From the NCBI GenBank assembly GCA_965261455.1, contig OZ253453.1, forward strand, positions 3,286,001-3,350,000: DNA of 64,000 bases, read 5' to 3'. Each line of letters opens with the position of its first letter. Within the stretch, counting starts at the first letter, position 1. The notes beneath the pieces were generated by a model. That model worked only from the letters and a program-made list of their open reading frames with translations. It made no database searches and was not told the DNA's origin. This DNA comes from DAOUKH01 sp965261455. GTDB lineage: Bacteria; Chloroflexota; Dehalococcoidia; SHYB01. This document shows positions 24,458-34,159 of the stretch, in pieces. Made by a program: the position numbers and the translations under genes.

Positions 24458-27400
24458 ACCGCCGGCCCCGCGGCGCCGGCCTGGGTGAGCATCGTCTCCA
24501 ATACGTTGCGCCAGCCCTTGCCGAGGCGTTTGATGTCGAGGCGGACGCGGGTGTTGCCGACACGGACGCCGTCGCCGTAGGGGCGCTGGACTCCCAGGAT
24601 GCCCGTCCAGGTGCGTTCGTCGCCGGCGAGGACGAGCTCGCCCGACCGCTCGGAGACGCTGATCACGCCGGCCTTCGTGGCCAGCAGCTTGACCTTCAGC
24701 ATGAAGAGCAGGTTCTCCGTCTCCTCGGGCATTTCACCGTAGCGGTCGCGCAACTCCTCGGCGAGGCGGTCCACGTCCGTGGGCTCGTGGAGCGCCGTCA
24801 TGCGCTGGTAAAGGGCGAGCCGCGCCGGCAGGTCGGCGACGTAGTCGTGGGGGAGGTGCGCCGGGGCTGGCAGGTCGATGGACGCCTGGGCGCGCTTCGG
24901 CGGCGGCGGCGGCTTGCCCTCGTAGCCGGCCCGCAGCTCCTCGACGGTTTCGCCGAGCAACCGTACGTAGAGGTCGAAGCCCACGGCGGCGATGTGGCCG
25001 TGCTGCTCGACGCCGAGGATGTTCCCCGCGCCGCGAATCTCCAGGTCCTTCATCGCGATGCGGAAGCCGGCGCCGAGTTCCGTCGCCGAAAGGATGGTCT
25101 TCAGACGCCGCTCCGCCGTCTCCTTCAGCTTCTTGTCGGGGTGGAAGAAGAAGTAGGCGTAGGCGCGGTTCGCCCCCCGGCCGACGCGGCCTCGAAGCTG
25201 GTAGAGCTGTGCCAGCCCCATCCGGTCGGCGTCGTTGACGATCAAGGTATTCACGTTGGGCATGTCCAGACCCGACTCGATGATCGTGGTGGTGACCAGG
25301 ACGTCGGCCTCGTGGCGTTGGAAGGCGAGCATCACGCTTTCGAGCTGCTGCTCGGGCATTTGGCCGTGGGCCACGAGTACCCGCGCCTCGGGGACCAGCT
25401 TCCGCAGGCGTTCGGCGACGATGCCGATGTTGTAGACGCGATTGTGGACGAGGAAGACCTGCCCGCCGCGCTCCATCTCGCGCAGGACCGCTTCGCGCAT
25501 CGTCGGGCCGTCCCGCGGCGATACGTAGGTCTTGATGGGTAGGCGTTCCTCGGGCGGGGTCTCCATGACGCTCATGTCCCGCACCCCCGCCAATGACATA
25601 TAGAGCGTGCGGGGGATCGGCGTCGCGCTCATGGAGAGCACGTCCACCTCTTTGCGTAGCTGCTTCAGGCGTTCCTTGTGGCTGACTCCGAATCGCTGCT
25701 CCTCGTCGATCACCACCAAGCCCAGGTCTTTGAACGCGACGTCCTTTTGGAGCAGGCGGTGGGTGCCGATCACGATGTCCACGTCGCCCGACCGAAGTTC
25801 CGCCGTGATTGCCGCCTGCTCCTTGGGGGAACGGAAGCGGCTCAGCATCTCGACCTTGACGGGGAAGGGGGCGAGCCGCTGGGAGAAGGTCTCGAGGTGC
25901 TGGAGCGCCAGCACCGTCGTCGGCACGAGAATCGCCGTCTGGGTTCCCTCCATCACCGCCTTGAACGCCGCTCGCAGCGCCACCTCCGTCTTGCCGTAGC
26001 CCACGTCGCCGGTGATCACCCGGTCCATGGGCTTGGGGCTCTCCATGTCCTCTTTCACTTCGTCGATGGCGCGCTGCTGGTCGGGCGTCTCGACGTAGGG
26101 GAAGGAGGCTTCGAGCTCTTGCTGCCAGGGGGTGTCCGGACCGAAGGGGCGGCCCGAGGCCACCTCCCGGGAGGCGTAGAGATCGAGCAGGTCGCGCGCC
26201 ACCGCCTCCGCCGAGGCCTTGACCCGCGCCTTGACGCGGTTCCATTCCTGCGTGCCGAGGCGGGTCAGCGACGGCGTCCGTTCCCCCGATCCCAGGTACG
26301 GCCCCACGCGGTCGATCTGGTCCATCGGTATGAGGAGCCGGTCGCGTTGGGCGTACTCCAGCACGAGATATTCGCGCTCCCGCTCCGCCGTCTTGCGGAG
26401 CATCACGCCGGCGAACCTGCCGATGCCGTGATCGATGTGCACCACGTAGTCGCCCGGTGTGAGCTCGGAGAGGAAGGACTGGCGGAGCGCCGCCCGCTTT
26501 CGGCGGTAGCGCCTTTGCTTGGAGAGGCCGAAGATCTCGGCGTCGGTCAGCACAGTCGTCTGCTCGGCGTCGAGCGCCCACCCCTCGGCAAGCGAGCCGT
26601 GTACGAGGGTCACCGATCCTAGCGGCGGCAGGTCTGGCAGGCTTTCGGAGGGGGTGGCGGTGACGCCGGCTTCCTCCAAGAGCTCGCTCAAACGGGGCGC
26701 CTGCTGGCTGACCAACACGACGCGGCGGCCCTCGCCGCGCATCCGCGGCGCGTCCTCGATGAGCGCCCGCGTGCGCCCCGAATAGCTCGGCGGCGAGGTG
26801 AAGGGCCACGCGGCATCGTCGGCGCCGAACGGCTCGAACGTAAGCACGGCGCCGCCCTGCACCGGCGCACGGATATCGTCGAGGGACGCATACGGCGCGG
26901 GCAGCGCTGCGGGAAGCTCGCCCCGCGACGCGAGGCGTTCCCGCAGCTCGACGGCCTGGGCGTGGATTTCGTCCAAGGCGTCGCCGATGCGCCGGGGATT
27001 GTCCAGCACGACGATGCCACCCTTGGGGAGGTGCGCCGTGGCGGGCCGCCGCGCCGCCAGCCCGCGGTAGAAGTCCTGCTCGTCGAACGGCTCGCCGGCG
27101 GCGAGCTTCTCCAAGTCGGCCTCGACGCGCTCGCGCGACTCCTCGGCGAGGTCTGCCGTATCGAGGTGCAGGGGCCGGTCGTCTTCGGGCGGAAGCTCCG
27201 TCGCCGGCGTGATCGTCACCGATTGCACGGGGTCCAACGAGCGTTGCGACTCCGGATCGAAGAAGCGGATGGCGTGGATGGTGTCGCCGAAGAGGTCGAT
27301 CCGCACGGGGCGCTCCGACGACGGCGGGAAGATGTCGAGTATCCCGCCGCGGCGGCTCACGTCGCCGGGGACTTCCACCGCCGGTTCCACGCGGTAGCCC

Positions 27401-27906
27401 ATGCTCGTCCAACGGCGCAGGGCCCGCATGGGATCGAGCCGGCCGCCGCGGCGGATGGTGTGCGTCAGCCCCGCCATGTGCTTGGGGTCCAGGGTCTTCG
27501 ACGCGAAAGCGTAGGCCGACCCGATAAGCAGCGGTGGCGTGCTCCCGTCTCGACCCGAGTCGGCGGATGCGCCCAGTGTCCAAAGGGCCGCCAAGCGTTG
27601 TGAGACGGTGCTGCGGTCGGAGGCCAGCCGCTCGTAGGGGGTGGAGTCGAGCTCGGGGAGCACGTAGGCCGGGGCGTCCTCGCCCGCGTAGGCCAGCGTC
27701 TGCTCGTGGAGGAGCCGCGCCGTCTCCGCCCGCGCCACGATGATGGCCATCGGACGCCGCAGGCGGCGCCACAGCGCGGCCAGGAGCAGGGGCTTGGCGG
27801 CGTCGACCATGCCCGCCGACGCCTCGCCCCCGGCGGCCAGCCGCTCGGCGAGGCCGTCGAAGCCGGGCGCGGCCTCCGCCAGTTCGAGCAGTCCGTGCAG
27901 GGCCAT
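24454..27906 (-). CDS. mfd: transcription-repair coupling factor
   Basis: 1150 residues, full length. Order: UvrB-like region (~1-350); RNA polymerase-interacting domain near 480 (LTPGDYVVHIDHGIGRFAGV); RecG-like helicase with Walker A TGDVGYGKTE near 630, DEEQ near 731 and SATPIPRTLYMSLAG; then the TRCF C-terminal domain. Mfd releases stalled RNA polymerase at lesions and recruits UvrA. The gene faces away from proB across a 174-bp region holding promoters for both. Confidence 0.97.
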   Translation of the reverse strand: MALHGLLELAEAAPGFDGLAERLAAGGEASAGMVDAAKPLLLAALWRRLRRPMAIIVARAETARLLHEQTLAYAGEDAPAYVLPELDSTPYERLASDRSTVSQRLAALWTLGASADSGRDGSTPPLLIGSAYAFASKTLDPKHMAGLTHTIRRGGRLDPMRALRRWTSMGYRVEPAVEVPGDVSRRGGILDIFPPSSERPVRIDLFGDTIHAIRFFDPESQRSLDPVQSVTITPATELPPEDDRPLHLDTADLAEESRERVEADLEKLAAGEPFDEQDFYRGLAARRPATAHLPKGGIVVLDNPRRIGDALDEIHAQAVELRERLASRGELPAALPAPYASLDDIRAPVQGGAVLTFEPFGADDAAWPFTSPPSYSGRTRALIEDAPRMRGEGRRVVLVSQQAPRLSELLEEAGVTATPSESLPDLPPLGSVTLVHGSLAEGWALDAEQTTVLTDAEIFGLSKQRRYRRKRAALRQSFLSELTPGDYVVHIDHGIGRFAGVMLRKTAEREREYLVLEYAQRDRLLIPMDQIDRVGPYLGSGERTPSLTRLGTQEWNRVKARVKASAEAVARDLLDLYASREVASGRPFGPDTPWQQELEASFPYVETPDQQRAIDEVKEDMESPKPMDRVITGDVGYGKTEVALRAAFKAVMEGTQTAILVPTTVLALQHLETFSQRLAPFPVKVEMLSRFRSPKEQAAITAELRSGDVDIVIGTHRLLQKDVAFKDLGLVVIDEEQRFGVSHKERLKQLRKEVDVLSMSATPIPRTLYMSLAGVRDMSVMETPPEERLPIKTYVSPRDGPTMREAVLREMERGGQVFLVHNRVYNIGIVAERLRKLVPEARVLVAHGQMPEQQLESVMLAFQRHEADVLVTTTIIESGLDMPNVNTLIVNDADRMGLAQLYQLRGRVGRGANRAYAYFFFHPDKKLKETAERRLKTILSATELGAGFRIAMKDLEIRGAGNILGVEQHGHIAAVGFDLYVRLLGETVEELRAGYEGKPPPPPKRAQASIDLPAPAHLPHDYVADLPARLALYQRMTALHEPTDVDRLAEELRDRYGEMPEETENLLFMLKVKLLATKAGVISVSERSGELVLAGDERTWTGILGVQRPYGDGVRVGNTRVRLDIKRLGKGWRNVLETMLTQAGAAGPAV

Positions 27907-27971
27907 TGGCCGTTTGTTCCCTCTTGGCGCGCCAAAACAGGGCTACCCGCCCGCGGCTAGCCCTTGCGCGT

Positions 27972-28002
27972 ATTCTAACAGGAGCGCGTCGATTTTCGAC
28001 AA
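27972..28002 (-). promoter_or_regulatory. putative mfd promoter
   Basis: Minus strand: extended -10 TGTTAGAAT (TAGAAT at 27972-27977) with a weak -35 TTGTCG (27997-28002) at a long 19-bp spacing. Transcription would begin about 60 bases before the mfd ATG. Confidence 0.45.
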
Positions 28003-28009
28003 CGGCGGG

Positions 28010-28015
28010 TATAAT
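28010..28015 (+). promoter_or_regulatory. putative proBA -10 element
   Basis: A perfect TATAAT 65 bases before the proB ATG. The -35 position 17 bp upstream (CGTCGA) is poor. It is almost back to back with the mfd promoter. Confidence 0.45.
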
Positions 28016-28080
28016 CGAAAGAGCCTTCGCATGAACGAGCGCGGTAAGCCCCGCCTTCGGCGGGCGCCGCGAACGCGCCC

Positions 28081-29241
28081 ATGGTCTCATCCCGGTATCG
28101 CCGTATCGTCGTCAAGGTGGGCACCAACCTGCTCACCGCGGGCGACGACACGCTCCACGCTCCGACCGTCCGTCGGCTCATCGGCCAAGTCGCCGCGCTC
28201 CACCGCCGGGGCATCCAGGTCGTGCTCGTCTCGTCCGGCGCCATCGCCGCGGGGCGGGAAGCCCTCGGCCTTATCGCCCGCCGCCCCAGCGGCGGCTTGC
28301 GGCGGAAGGACATCCCCTTCAAGCAGGTCATGGCAGCCCTCGGTCAGAGCCGCCTGATGCAGCGCTACGTCGATGGCTTCGCGGAGCACGGGATCCAAGT
28401 CGCCCAGGCCCTGATCACCAAGGGCGACCTCGACAACCGCGAGGGCTACCTCAACGTCCGAAACACGCTCGACGGCCTGCTCGATCTCGGCGTGGTCCCC
28501 ATCGTTAACGAGAACGACGTGGTGGACGTGCGGGAGATCGGCGAGATCGTCTTCGGCGACAACGACACCCTCTCCGCCGCCGTTGCCAACGTCGTCGACG
28601 CCGGCCTCCTTATCATCCTTACCGATATCGACGGCCTTTATGAGTCCGACCCGCGCCGCGACCCGGACGCCAAGCTCATCCATCGTGTCGAGGAGATCGA
28701 CGAGCGCATCGAGGCACTCGCGGGAGGCGTCGGTACCGCCCGTGGACGCGGCGGCATGGCCACCAAGATCGCGGCAGCGAAGGCCGCGACGGCCATCGGG
28801 ATTCCCGTCCTCGTCGCCGGCGGCCACGTTCCCCGCATCCTGGAGCGCGTCGTGGCCGGCGAGGAGATCGGCACGCTCTTCGCCCGCCGCGACGACCGGG
28901 TGCATAGCCGGGAGCGCTGGCTCCTGAGCGGTCTGGCCTCCCGCGGCCAAATCATCGTCGACGAGGGGGCAGTCCTCGCCCTTCGCGCCAGCCGGTGCAG
29001 CCTGCTCCCCGCGGGCGTCGCCGAAGTCGCCGGCGACTTCGGCCGCGGCGACGTGGTCGATATCTGCGACCCCGCCGGCGACCGCATCGGCAGCGGGCTC
29101 ACGCAATACTCCGCGTCCGAGCTTGAGCGCATCAAGGGCGCCAAGACCGGCGACATCGTTAAGCTGCTAGGCTATCGTTACATTGATGAGATCGTCCTGC
29201 GCGGCGACATGGCCCTGCTGAACCGCCGGAGCACTTCGTAA
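28081..29241 (+). CDS. proB: glutamate 5-kinase
   Basis: 386 residues, ATG start. Amino-acid kinase domain 1-~265 (VVKVGTNLLTAGDDTLH, VLVSSGAIAAGREALG, IPIVNENDVV-type segment, GTARGRGGMATKI) followed by a PUA domain (~290-370, SRGQIIVDEGAVLAL). It phosphorylates glutamate as the first committed step of proline synthesis, feedback-inhibited by proline in the family. proA follows by 10 bp. Confidence 0.97.
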   Translation: MVSSRYRRIVVKVGTNLLTAGDDTLHAPTVRRLIGQVAALHRRGIQVVLVSSGAIAAGREALGLIARRPSGGLRRKDIPFKQVMAALGQSRLMQRYVDGFAEHGIQVAQALITKGDLDNREGYLNVRNTLDGLLDLGVVPIVNENDVVDVREIGEIVFGDNDTLSAAVANVVDAGLLIILTDIDGLYESDPRRDPDAKLIHRVEEIDERIEALAGGVGTARGRGGMATKIAAAKAATAIGIPVLVAGGHVPRILERVVAGEEIGTLFARRDDRVHSRERWLLSGLASRGQIIVDEGAVLALRASRCSLLPAGVAEVAGDFGRGDVVDICDPAGDRIGSGLTQYSASELERIKGAKTGDIVKLLGYRYIDEIVLRGDMALLNRRSTS

Positions 29242-29251
29242 GGACACGATC

Positions 29252-30535
29252 ATGACGACGACCGCGAACGAGACCGCCCGCCTCTACGAGCAGGCGCGTG
29301 CCGCGAAGGCAGCCTCCAAGGAGCTCGCCAAGCTGAGCACCGAGGTCAAGAACCGGGCGCTGCTCAATCTGGCGGACGCCCTCGAAGCGCGTGAAGACGA
29401 GATCATGGCCGCCAACCGGCTCGACTTCGAGCTGGCCCAAGACGCCGGCCTCACCGGCGAGATGCTTGGCAGGTTGGAACTCTCGCCCGGCGGGTTTCGC
29501 TCCATGGTCGCTAGCGTACGGTCCGTCGCGTCGCTGCCCGACCCCATCGGCCAGATGGAGGACGTGCGCCTGCTCGACAACGGCCTTCGCATCGGGCGTC
29601 GGCGGGTGCCGCTCGGCGTAATCGCCTCGGTCTATGAATCCCGCCCCGAGGTCACCGTCGATATTCCCTCGCTGTGCCTTAAGTCGGGGAACGCCGCCTT
29701 CCTGCGCGGCGGCAAAGAGGCGATCAACTGCAACACGACGCTCGCCGGCGTCGTCCGCGACGCCATCGGGGAAGCGGGCGTGCCGCCCGACGCGGTGCAG
29801 TTCGTCGAGTCCACCGACCGCGCGCTCGTCGCCGAGATGATGAAGATGAAGGACTGGATCGACCTCATCGTGCCGCGCGGCGGCGGGGGACTGATCGAGT
29901 TCGTGGAAAAACACGCGACGATGTCCGCCATCACCGGGGGCCGCGGCGTCAACCACATCTACGTCGACCGTTCCGCCGAACTCGACATGGCTGCCGACAT
30001 CATCTACAACGCCAAGGTCCAGCGTCCGGGGGTCTGCAACGCCGTCGACGGCGTGCTCGTGCACCGCTCCATCGCCGAGACCGCGCTGCCCCGCATCGGG
30101 GCCGCCCTCGCATCCGCCAACGTCGACATGCGCTGCGACCCCGATGCGCTCCGCATTCTGCTCGACCGCGGCATCAAGCCCATCCGGCCCGCGGAGGAGA
30201 ACGATTGGGGCTACGAGTTCTGCGCCCTCATCGCATCGCTTCGGGTCGTGGACGGCCTCGACCAAGCCCTGGAGCACATCGACCGCTACGGCTCGGCGCA
30301 CTCGGAGGCGATCATCACCAACGACTACGCCGCCGCACAGCGCTTCGTCAACGAGGTGGACGCCGCGGTCGTCCTCGTCAACGCCAGCACGCGTTTCAAC
30401 GACGGCGCCCAGTTCGGCCTCGGCGCGGAGGTCGGGATCAGTACCGACAAGCTCCACGCCCGCGGCCCGATGGGCCTCCGCGAGATCACGTCGTACAAGT
30501 GGGTCGTCATGGGCGACGGTCAGGTCCGACCCTAG
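29252..30535 (+). CDS. proA: gamma-glutamyl phosphate reductase
   Basis: 427 residues, ATG start. Aldehyde dehydrogenase superfamily; catalytic Cys262 in QRPGVCNAVDG, and VPRGGGGLIEFV, HIDRYGSAHSEAIIT and GAEVGISTDKLHARGPMGL are ProA signatures. It reduces gamma-glutamyl phosphate to glutamate semialdehyde with NADPH. It is co-transcribed with proB; a small acidic protein follows 41 bp downstream. Confidence 0.97.
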   Translation: MTTTANETARLYEQARAAKAASKELAKLSTEVKNRALLNLADALEAREDEIMAANRLDFELAQDAGLTGEMLGRLELSPGGFRSMVASVRSVASLPDPIGQMEDVRLLDNGLRIGRRRVPLGVIASVYESRPEVTVDIPSLCLKSGNAAFLRGGKEAINCNTTLAGVVRDAIGEAGVPPDAVQFVESTDRALVAEMMKMKDWIDLIVPRGGGGLIEFVEKHATMSAITGGRGVNHIYVDRSAELDMAADIIYNAKVQRPGVCNAVDGVLVHRSIAETALPRIGAALASANVDMRCDPDALRILLDRGIKPIRPAEENDWGYEFCALIASLRVVDGLDQALEHIDRYGSAHSEAIITNDYAAAQRFVNEVDAAVVLVNASTRFNDGAQFGLGAEVGISTDKLHARGPMGLREITSYKWVVMGDGQVRP

Positions 30536-30576
30536 CCGTCGGCTGCGTAGAGCAATTCTAGAGTAGGGGGCCGCGG

Positions 30577-30879
30577 ATGCCGGAGCACCGATTCGAGAGA
30601 GAGTGCCGCACCCCGTACTCGGAGGCGTACCTCATCATGGACGGCGAGGCGTCGCTGGGCCGCATCGACCTGCACTTCGCAGGCCCCGTCGTCCACGGCA
30701 TCCTCGTGGTCGCCGAGCGGGTCACGCAGGACGAGGTCAAGGACCTCATCGAGTCCATCGACGAGGAGCTGGTGATGTCCGCCGACCCCGACTGCGAGGA
30801 CTTCGTCGTCGCCGTTTACCAAGGGCGCGAGATCGGGACGTACAGCTCCCAGGAGCTCGAAGAAGAGGAAGGGGCCTAG
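30577..30879 (+). CDS. small acidic hypothetical protein downstream of proBA
   Basis: 100 residues, ATG start. I do not recognise it. It is acidic, lacks membrane segments, has a beta-rich first half (EAYLIMDGEASLGRIDLHFA, then HGILVVAE) and a helix (QDEVKDLIESIDEELVMS), ending in a Glu run. One reading frame with GC-rich third positions argues for a real gene. It is probably the third gene of the proBA transcript. Confidence 0.65.
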   Translation: MPEHRFERECRTPYSEAYLIMDGEASLGRIDLHFAGPVVHGILVVAERVTQDEVKDLIESIDEELVMSADPDCEDFVVAVYQGREIGTYSSQELEEEEGA

Positions 30880-30915
30880 GGCGGAGGCCCCGGCTGGTAA
30901 CACCGTAGCGGGGCA

Positions 30916-31917
30916 TTACGCCGCGCTCTTCGTCTCCTCCGGCTCGGCTGCCCACCAGCCCTTGCGGCGCGCCAGGATAGCCAGGGCGATGAACCCCAGG
31001 CCTACGCCGAACCAGAGGGTGCAGAGCCGGATCAGCAGCGTGGCCCCCGCGGCCGCGGCGCTTCCCAACCCCACCAGGGCTTGGCCCAAGCTGGTGATGC
31101 CCGTCTCCGCCGCGCCGATTCCGCCGGGCAGCAGGAGCACGGCCCCGGCCATCGTGGAGATCGAGAGGATGAAGAGCGCCTGGAAGAGGAGCTCCCAGCC
31201 CGGGTCCGCGCCCAGCCCCCAGAAGACGTAGAAGAGGGCCACCGCCTCGCCGGACCACGAGACGATGCCGATGCCCACCGCCACCGTCAGGGGGCGGGGC
31301 GAGAACAGCGTCTGCGAGCTATCGAAGAACGTGGCGATGAATGGAGCGTGCCGCTTGAGCACCGGAATTCGCCCCGCCACCGCCACCAGCGCATTCGCCA
31401 GACGCCGGTTGCGGAAGCCGGCAACGGCTACGACGGTGGCCGCCCCCAGCCCCGCCAAGGGCAACCATCCATAGTCGACGAAGATCAGCCCGATCGCGGC
31501 GAGCACCAGCATGGCGACGCCGTCGGTTATGCGCTCCGCGATGACGATGGGAGCGGTCTTCGCGGGGTCGGCGTCGTAGCGCACCTTCAGGAAGTAACTC
31601 TTGATCCACTCGCCCACCTTGGCCGGGGTGATCGACATCCCGAGCCCGGAGAGGAAGATGAGCAGGCTGTCGCCGAACGGCACGCCCCGGACGTTCGTCA
31701 GCCGCAGGTAATACTCCCACTTCACGAAGCGCAGGACGTAGTTGAACAGGGTCAGGAGCAGGATGTAGGGGATGAATTCCCAGCGGAACTCCGCCAGAAC
31801 GTCGCCGGTCTCGGAGAGACTGCCGGATAGCTCGATATAGAGCAGCAGGCCGGCGACGACCACTAGGCCGAGGCCGACGGAAATGAGCAGTTGCTTGCGA
31901 AGTTGACCGGGTATCAC
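30916..31917 (-). CDS. flippase-like membrane protein (LPG synthase TM / UPF0104 family)
   Basis: 333 residues, GTG start. About eight hydrophobic helices; family motifs LRFVKWEYYLR, FLSGLGMSITPAKVGEWIKS, ERITDGVAMLVLAAIG and LLPGGIGAAETG match the membrane domain of lysylphosphatidylglycerol synthase/flippase, here without the C-terminal synthase domain. Stand-alone versions are thought to move lipids or serve glycolipid export. It converges with the proBA operon and follows the transketolase genes by 38 bp. Confidence 0.87.
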   Translation of the reverse strand: MIPGQLRKQLLISVGLGLVVVAGLLLYIELSGSLSETGDVLAEFRWEFIPYILLLTLFNYVLRFVKWEYYLRLTNVRGVPFGDSLLIFLSGLGMSITPAKVGEWIKSYFLKVRYDADPAKTAPIVIAERITDGVAMLVLAAIGLIFVDYGWLPLAGLGAATVVAVAGFRNRRLANALVAVAGRIPVLKRHAPFIATFFDSSQTLFSPRPLTVAVGIGIVSWSGEAVALFYVFWGLGADPGWELLFQALFILSISTMAGAVLLLPGGIGAAETGITSLGQALVGLGSAAAAGATLLIRLCTLWFGVGLGFIALAILARRKGWWAAEPEETKSAA

Positions 31918-31955
31918 GGTGGGCCTGGTCCGCCAGGGCGGATCGTCTCGGCGAC

Positions 31956-32900
31956 TTACCGCTTTCGGCTCACCGCCCGCCGGGCCGCGTCGGCCACGTC
32001 GGCGGAGGTCAGGTTGTACTTGACGAGCAACTCTTCGGGCTTGCCCGACTCAGCGTACCCCCTTAGCGCCACGAATTCCATCGGCACGGGCGTCGAGAGC
32101 GCCACCGCGGCGGCCGCCGCGCTCCCCAGTCCGCCGTGGAGCTGGTGTTCCTCGGCGGTCACGATCGCCCCTGTGTCCGCGGCGGCGTCCGCGACCGCCT
32201 CGTCGTCGATGGGCTGGATGGTCGCCATGTTGAGCACCCGGGCCTCGACGCCTTCGCCGGCGAGGATATCCGCCGCTTCCAGCGCCGCCGCCGTCATGAT
32301 TCCGCAGGCGATGATGGTCACGTCCCGGCCCTCGCGGAGCCGGATCGCCTTGCCCGCCGCAAATTGGTAGTCCGGCGGCAGGATGATCGGCGTGGCGGGG
32401 CGGCTCAGCCGGATGTAGAAGGGCCCGTGGGCCGCCGCCGCGGCGCGCACCGCCGCCTCGGTCTCCACCGCGTCGGCGGGCACGATTACGGTAAAGGAGG
32501 GCAGGGCCGTCATGAGCGCCACGTCCTCGATCGCTTGGGCGGAGATGCCGTCCTCGCCGGTGACGATGCCGGCGTGCGTCGTGACGATCTTCACGTTCAG
32601 GCCGGGCTGCGAAATGCCGACGCGTATTTGGTCGAAGGCCCGTGAGGTCGCGAACACCGCGAAGGTGCTCACGAAGGGTATCTTCCCCGCCGAGGCGAGC
32701 CCCGCCGCGACGCTCATCATGTTCTGCTCTGCCGCTCCTAGGTCGAAGAACCGATCGGGGAACTTTTGGCTGAAGTCGACGGACATGACTGACTTGTTCA
32801 AGTCGCCGCCGACGAAGACGACGTTGGGGTCTTCCGCGCCCAGCGCGGAGAGGACCTCGCCGAAGCGGTTGCGGGTCGCCTCCATCACCTGGGTGGTCAT
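31956..32900 (-). CDS. transketolase, C-terminal subunit
   Basis: 314 residues from the ATG at 32900, which overlaps the stop of the N-terminal subunit (ATGA). It carries the pyrimidine-binding domain (FFDLGAAEQNMMSVAAGLAS, catalytic Glu in AAEQN) and the C-terminal transketolase domain (VTAEEHQLHGGLGSAAAAAV). It pairs with the upstream gene to form a split transketolase/DXS-like enzyme of the pentose phosphate pathway. The split two-gene form is common in archaea and some bacteria. Confidence 0.93.
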   Translation of the reverse strand: MTTQVMEATRNRFGEVLSALGAEDPNVVFVGGDLNKSVMSVDFSQKFPDRFFDLGAAEQNMMSVAAGLASAGKIPFVSTFAVFATSRAFDQIRVGISQPGLNVKIVTTHAGIVTGEDGISAQAIEDVALMTALPSFTVIVPADAVETEAAVRAAAAAHGPFYIRLSRPATPIILPPDYQFAAGKAIRLREGRDVTIIACGIMTAAALEAADILAGEGVEARVLNMATIQPIDDEAVADAAADTGAIVTAEEHQLHGGLGSAAAAAVALSTPVPMEFVALRGYAESGKPEELLVKYNLTSADVADAARRAVSRKR

Positions 32901-33856
32901 CCCGCCAGTTCCTTCATCGCTTGCTCGTATTGCTCGGCATTGGGGGCCTTGCCGTGGAAGTCGGGGTTCCCTTCCATGAAGCTGACGCCCTTGCCCTTCA
33001 CCGTGTCCGCCACGATGGCGGCGGGGCCGTCGTGCGCCGCCGCGCGCTCCAGCGCCGCCGTGATTGACGGCATGCTGTGCCCGTCGATCACCTCCGTGCG
33101 CCAGCCGAACGCGCGCCACTTCTCTTCGATCGGCTCCAGGTCGAGCACGTCCTTGGTGGCACGGTCGTTCTGGATGCCGTTGCGGTCGATGAGCGCCACG
33201 AGGTTGCTCAGGCGGTAGTGCTTGGCGGCCATGGCCGCTTCCCAGACCTGTCCCTCATCGAGCTCGCCGTCGCCAAGCATCACGAAGATGCGGGCGGGGA
33301 TCCCGTCGAGGCGCAGCGCCAGCGCCGTCCCCACGCCGAAGGAGAGCCCCTGCCCCAGGGAGCCGGACGACATCTCGACGCCGGGGGTCTTCACCGAGGC
33401 GTGTCCCTGTATGCGGCTGTTGATCCTGCGGAACGTTTGGAGCTCTTCCACGGGGAAGTAGCCGCTTTCGGCCAGCGCCGCGTAGAGCGCGGGGCAGCAG
33501 TGTCCCTTGCTGAGGATGAAACGGTCGCGGCCGGGCCAGCGCGGGTCGTCGGGGCGGTGGCGCAGCGCGTCGAAGTAGAGCGCGGCGACCATGTCGATGG
33601 CGGAGAGGGAGCCGCCGGGATGGCCGCTCTGCGCCTGGTACGTCATGTCGACGATGTGCCGGCGCAGCACGCGCGCGGTCGCCTCGAGCTTGGCGATGGA
33701 ATCGGAAGTCGTGCCGGGCCGCGCGGTGGCGGCGTTACCGGCTGCGGGGGCCGAGTGGTCGTCCTGGAGCAACTGATTCGTGTTCCACGAAACTCGGCTC
33801 GGAACCTGACTGAAGCCGGTCGCGTGATTATACGGCCCCCTACGGGGGGTGTCCAT
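32897..33856 (-). CDS. transketolase, N-terminal (TPP-binding) subunit
   Basis: 319 residues from the ATG at 33856; similarity begins near residue 54 (LEATARVLRRHIVDMTYQAQ), so a shorter product is possible and the first ~50 residues are uncertain. The TPP motif begins GDGELDEGQVWEAAMAA and ends about 30 residues later in LIDRN; SGHPGGSLSA, SKGHCCPALYAAL and MSSGSLGQGLSFGVG are N-terminal transketolase signatures. It is translationally coupled to the C-terminal subunit gene. Confidence 0.9.
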   Translation of the reverse strand: MDTPRRGPYNHATGFSQVPSRVSWNTNQLLQDDHSAPAAGNAATARPGTTSDSIAKLEATARVLRRHIVDMTYQAQSGHPGGSLSAIDMVAALYFDALRHRPDDPRWPGRDRFILSKGHCCPALYAALAESGYFPVEELQTFRRINSRIQGHASVKTPGVEMSSGSLGQGLSFGVGTALALRLDGIPARIFVMLGDGELDEGQVWEAAMAAKHYRLSNLVALIDRNGIQNDRATKDVLDLEPIEEKWRAFGWRTEVIDGHSMPSITAALERAAAHDGPAAIVADTVKGKGVSFMEGNPDFHGKAPNAEQYEQAMKELAG

Positions 33857-33876
33857 TACCCCGCCCGGCCGAGCCC

Positions 33877-34072
33877 TCTCTGTCTCTCCCAGGGAGACCT
33901 TTGCGTAACCTGGCGGGCGGGCTTCAGCAAGGTAGTGCGGCCCCCGCCTCCCCCCGCCCTCTCTCAGTCTCCCCCAGAGGGGGAGAGGTTTAAGTGAATG
34001 CCACCTCCGCTCCCCCCCGCCAGGACCCCAGTCGGTTTTGCAAAGGTCTCCCAGAGGGAGAGAGGCGTGATG
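33877..34072 (+). repeat. dispersed intergenic repeat, copy E (partial type 1 plus type 2)
   Basis: Begins CTGTCTCTCCCAGGGAGACC and TTTGCGTAACC like type 1, then switches to the type 2 text also found at 4177: the CTCCCCC-AGA-GGGGGAG hairpin, GGTTTAAGTGAATGCCACCT, CAGTCGGTTTTGCAAAGG. It lies in the divergent region between the transketolase and molybdenum hydroxylase genes. Confidence 0.8.
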
Positions 34073-34077
34073 TCTGC

Positions 34078-34106
34078 AAGACAGCCATGCATGAATCGGC
34101 TAGAAT
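34078..34106 (+). promoter_or_regulatory. putative promoter of the molybdenum hydroxylase gene
   Basis: -35 AAGACA (34078-34083), 17 bp, -10 TAGAAT (34101-34106); the start codon is 54 bases further on. The -35 overlaps a short palindrome TGTCTGCAAGACA (34071-34083) that could be a repressor site. Confidence 0.45.
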
Positions 34107-34159
34107 TGGCTGGACTTTCTACCCTCACACAGCCCCATTTCCTGATAAGGAGCGGCTTG

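Noticed and set aside
24734..28090. 1118-residue minus-strand ORF overlapping mfd in another frame
   Set aside because: Mfd itself is complete and full of motifs in its own frame; the alternative is Arg/Ala/Gly-rich noise.
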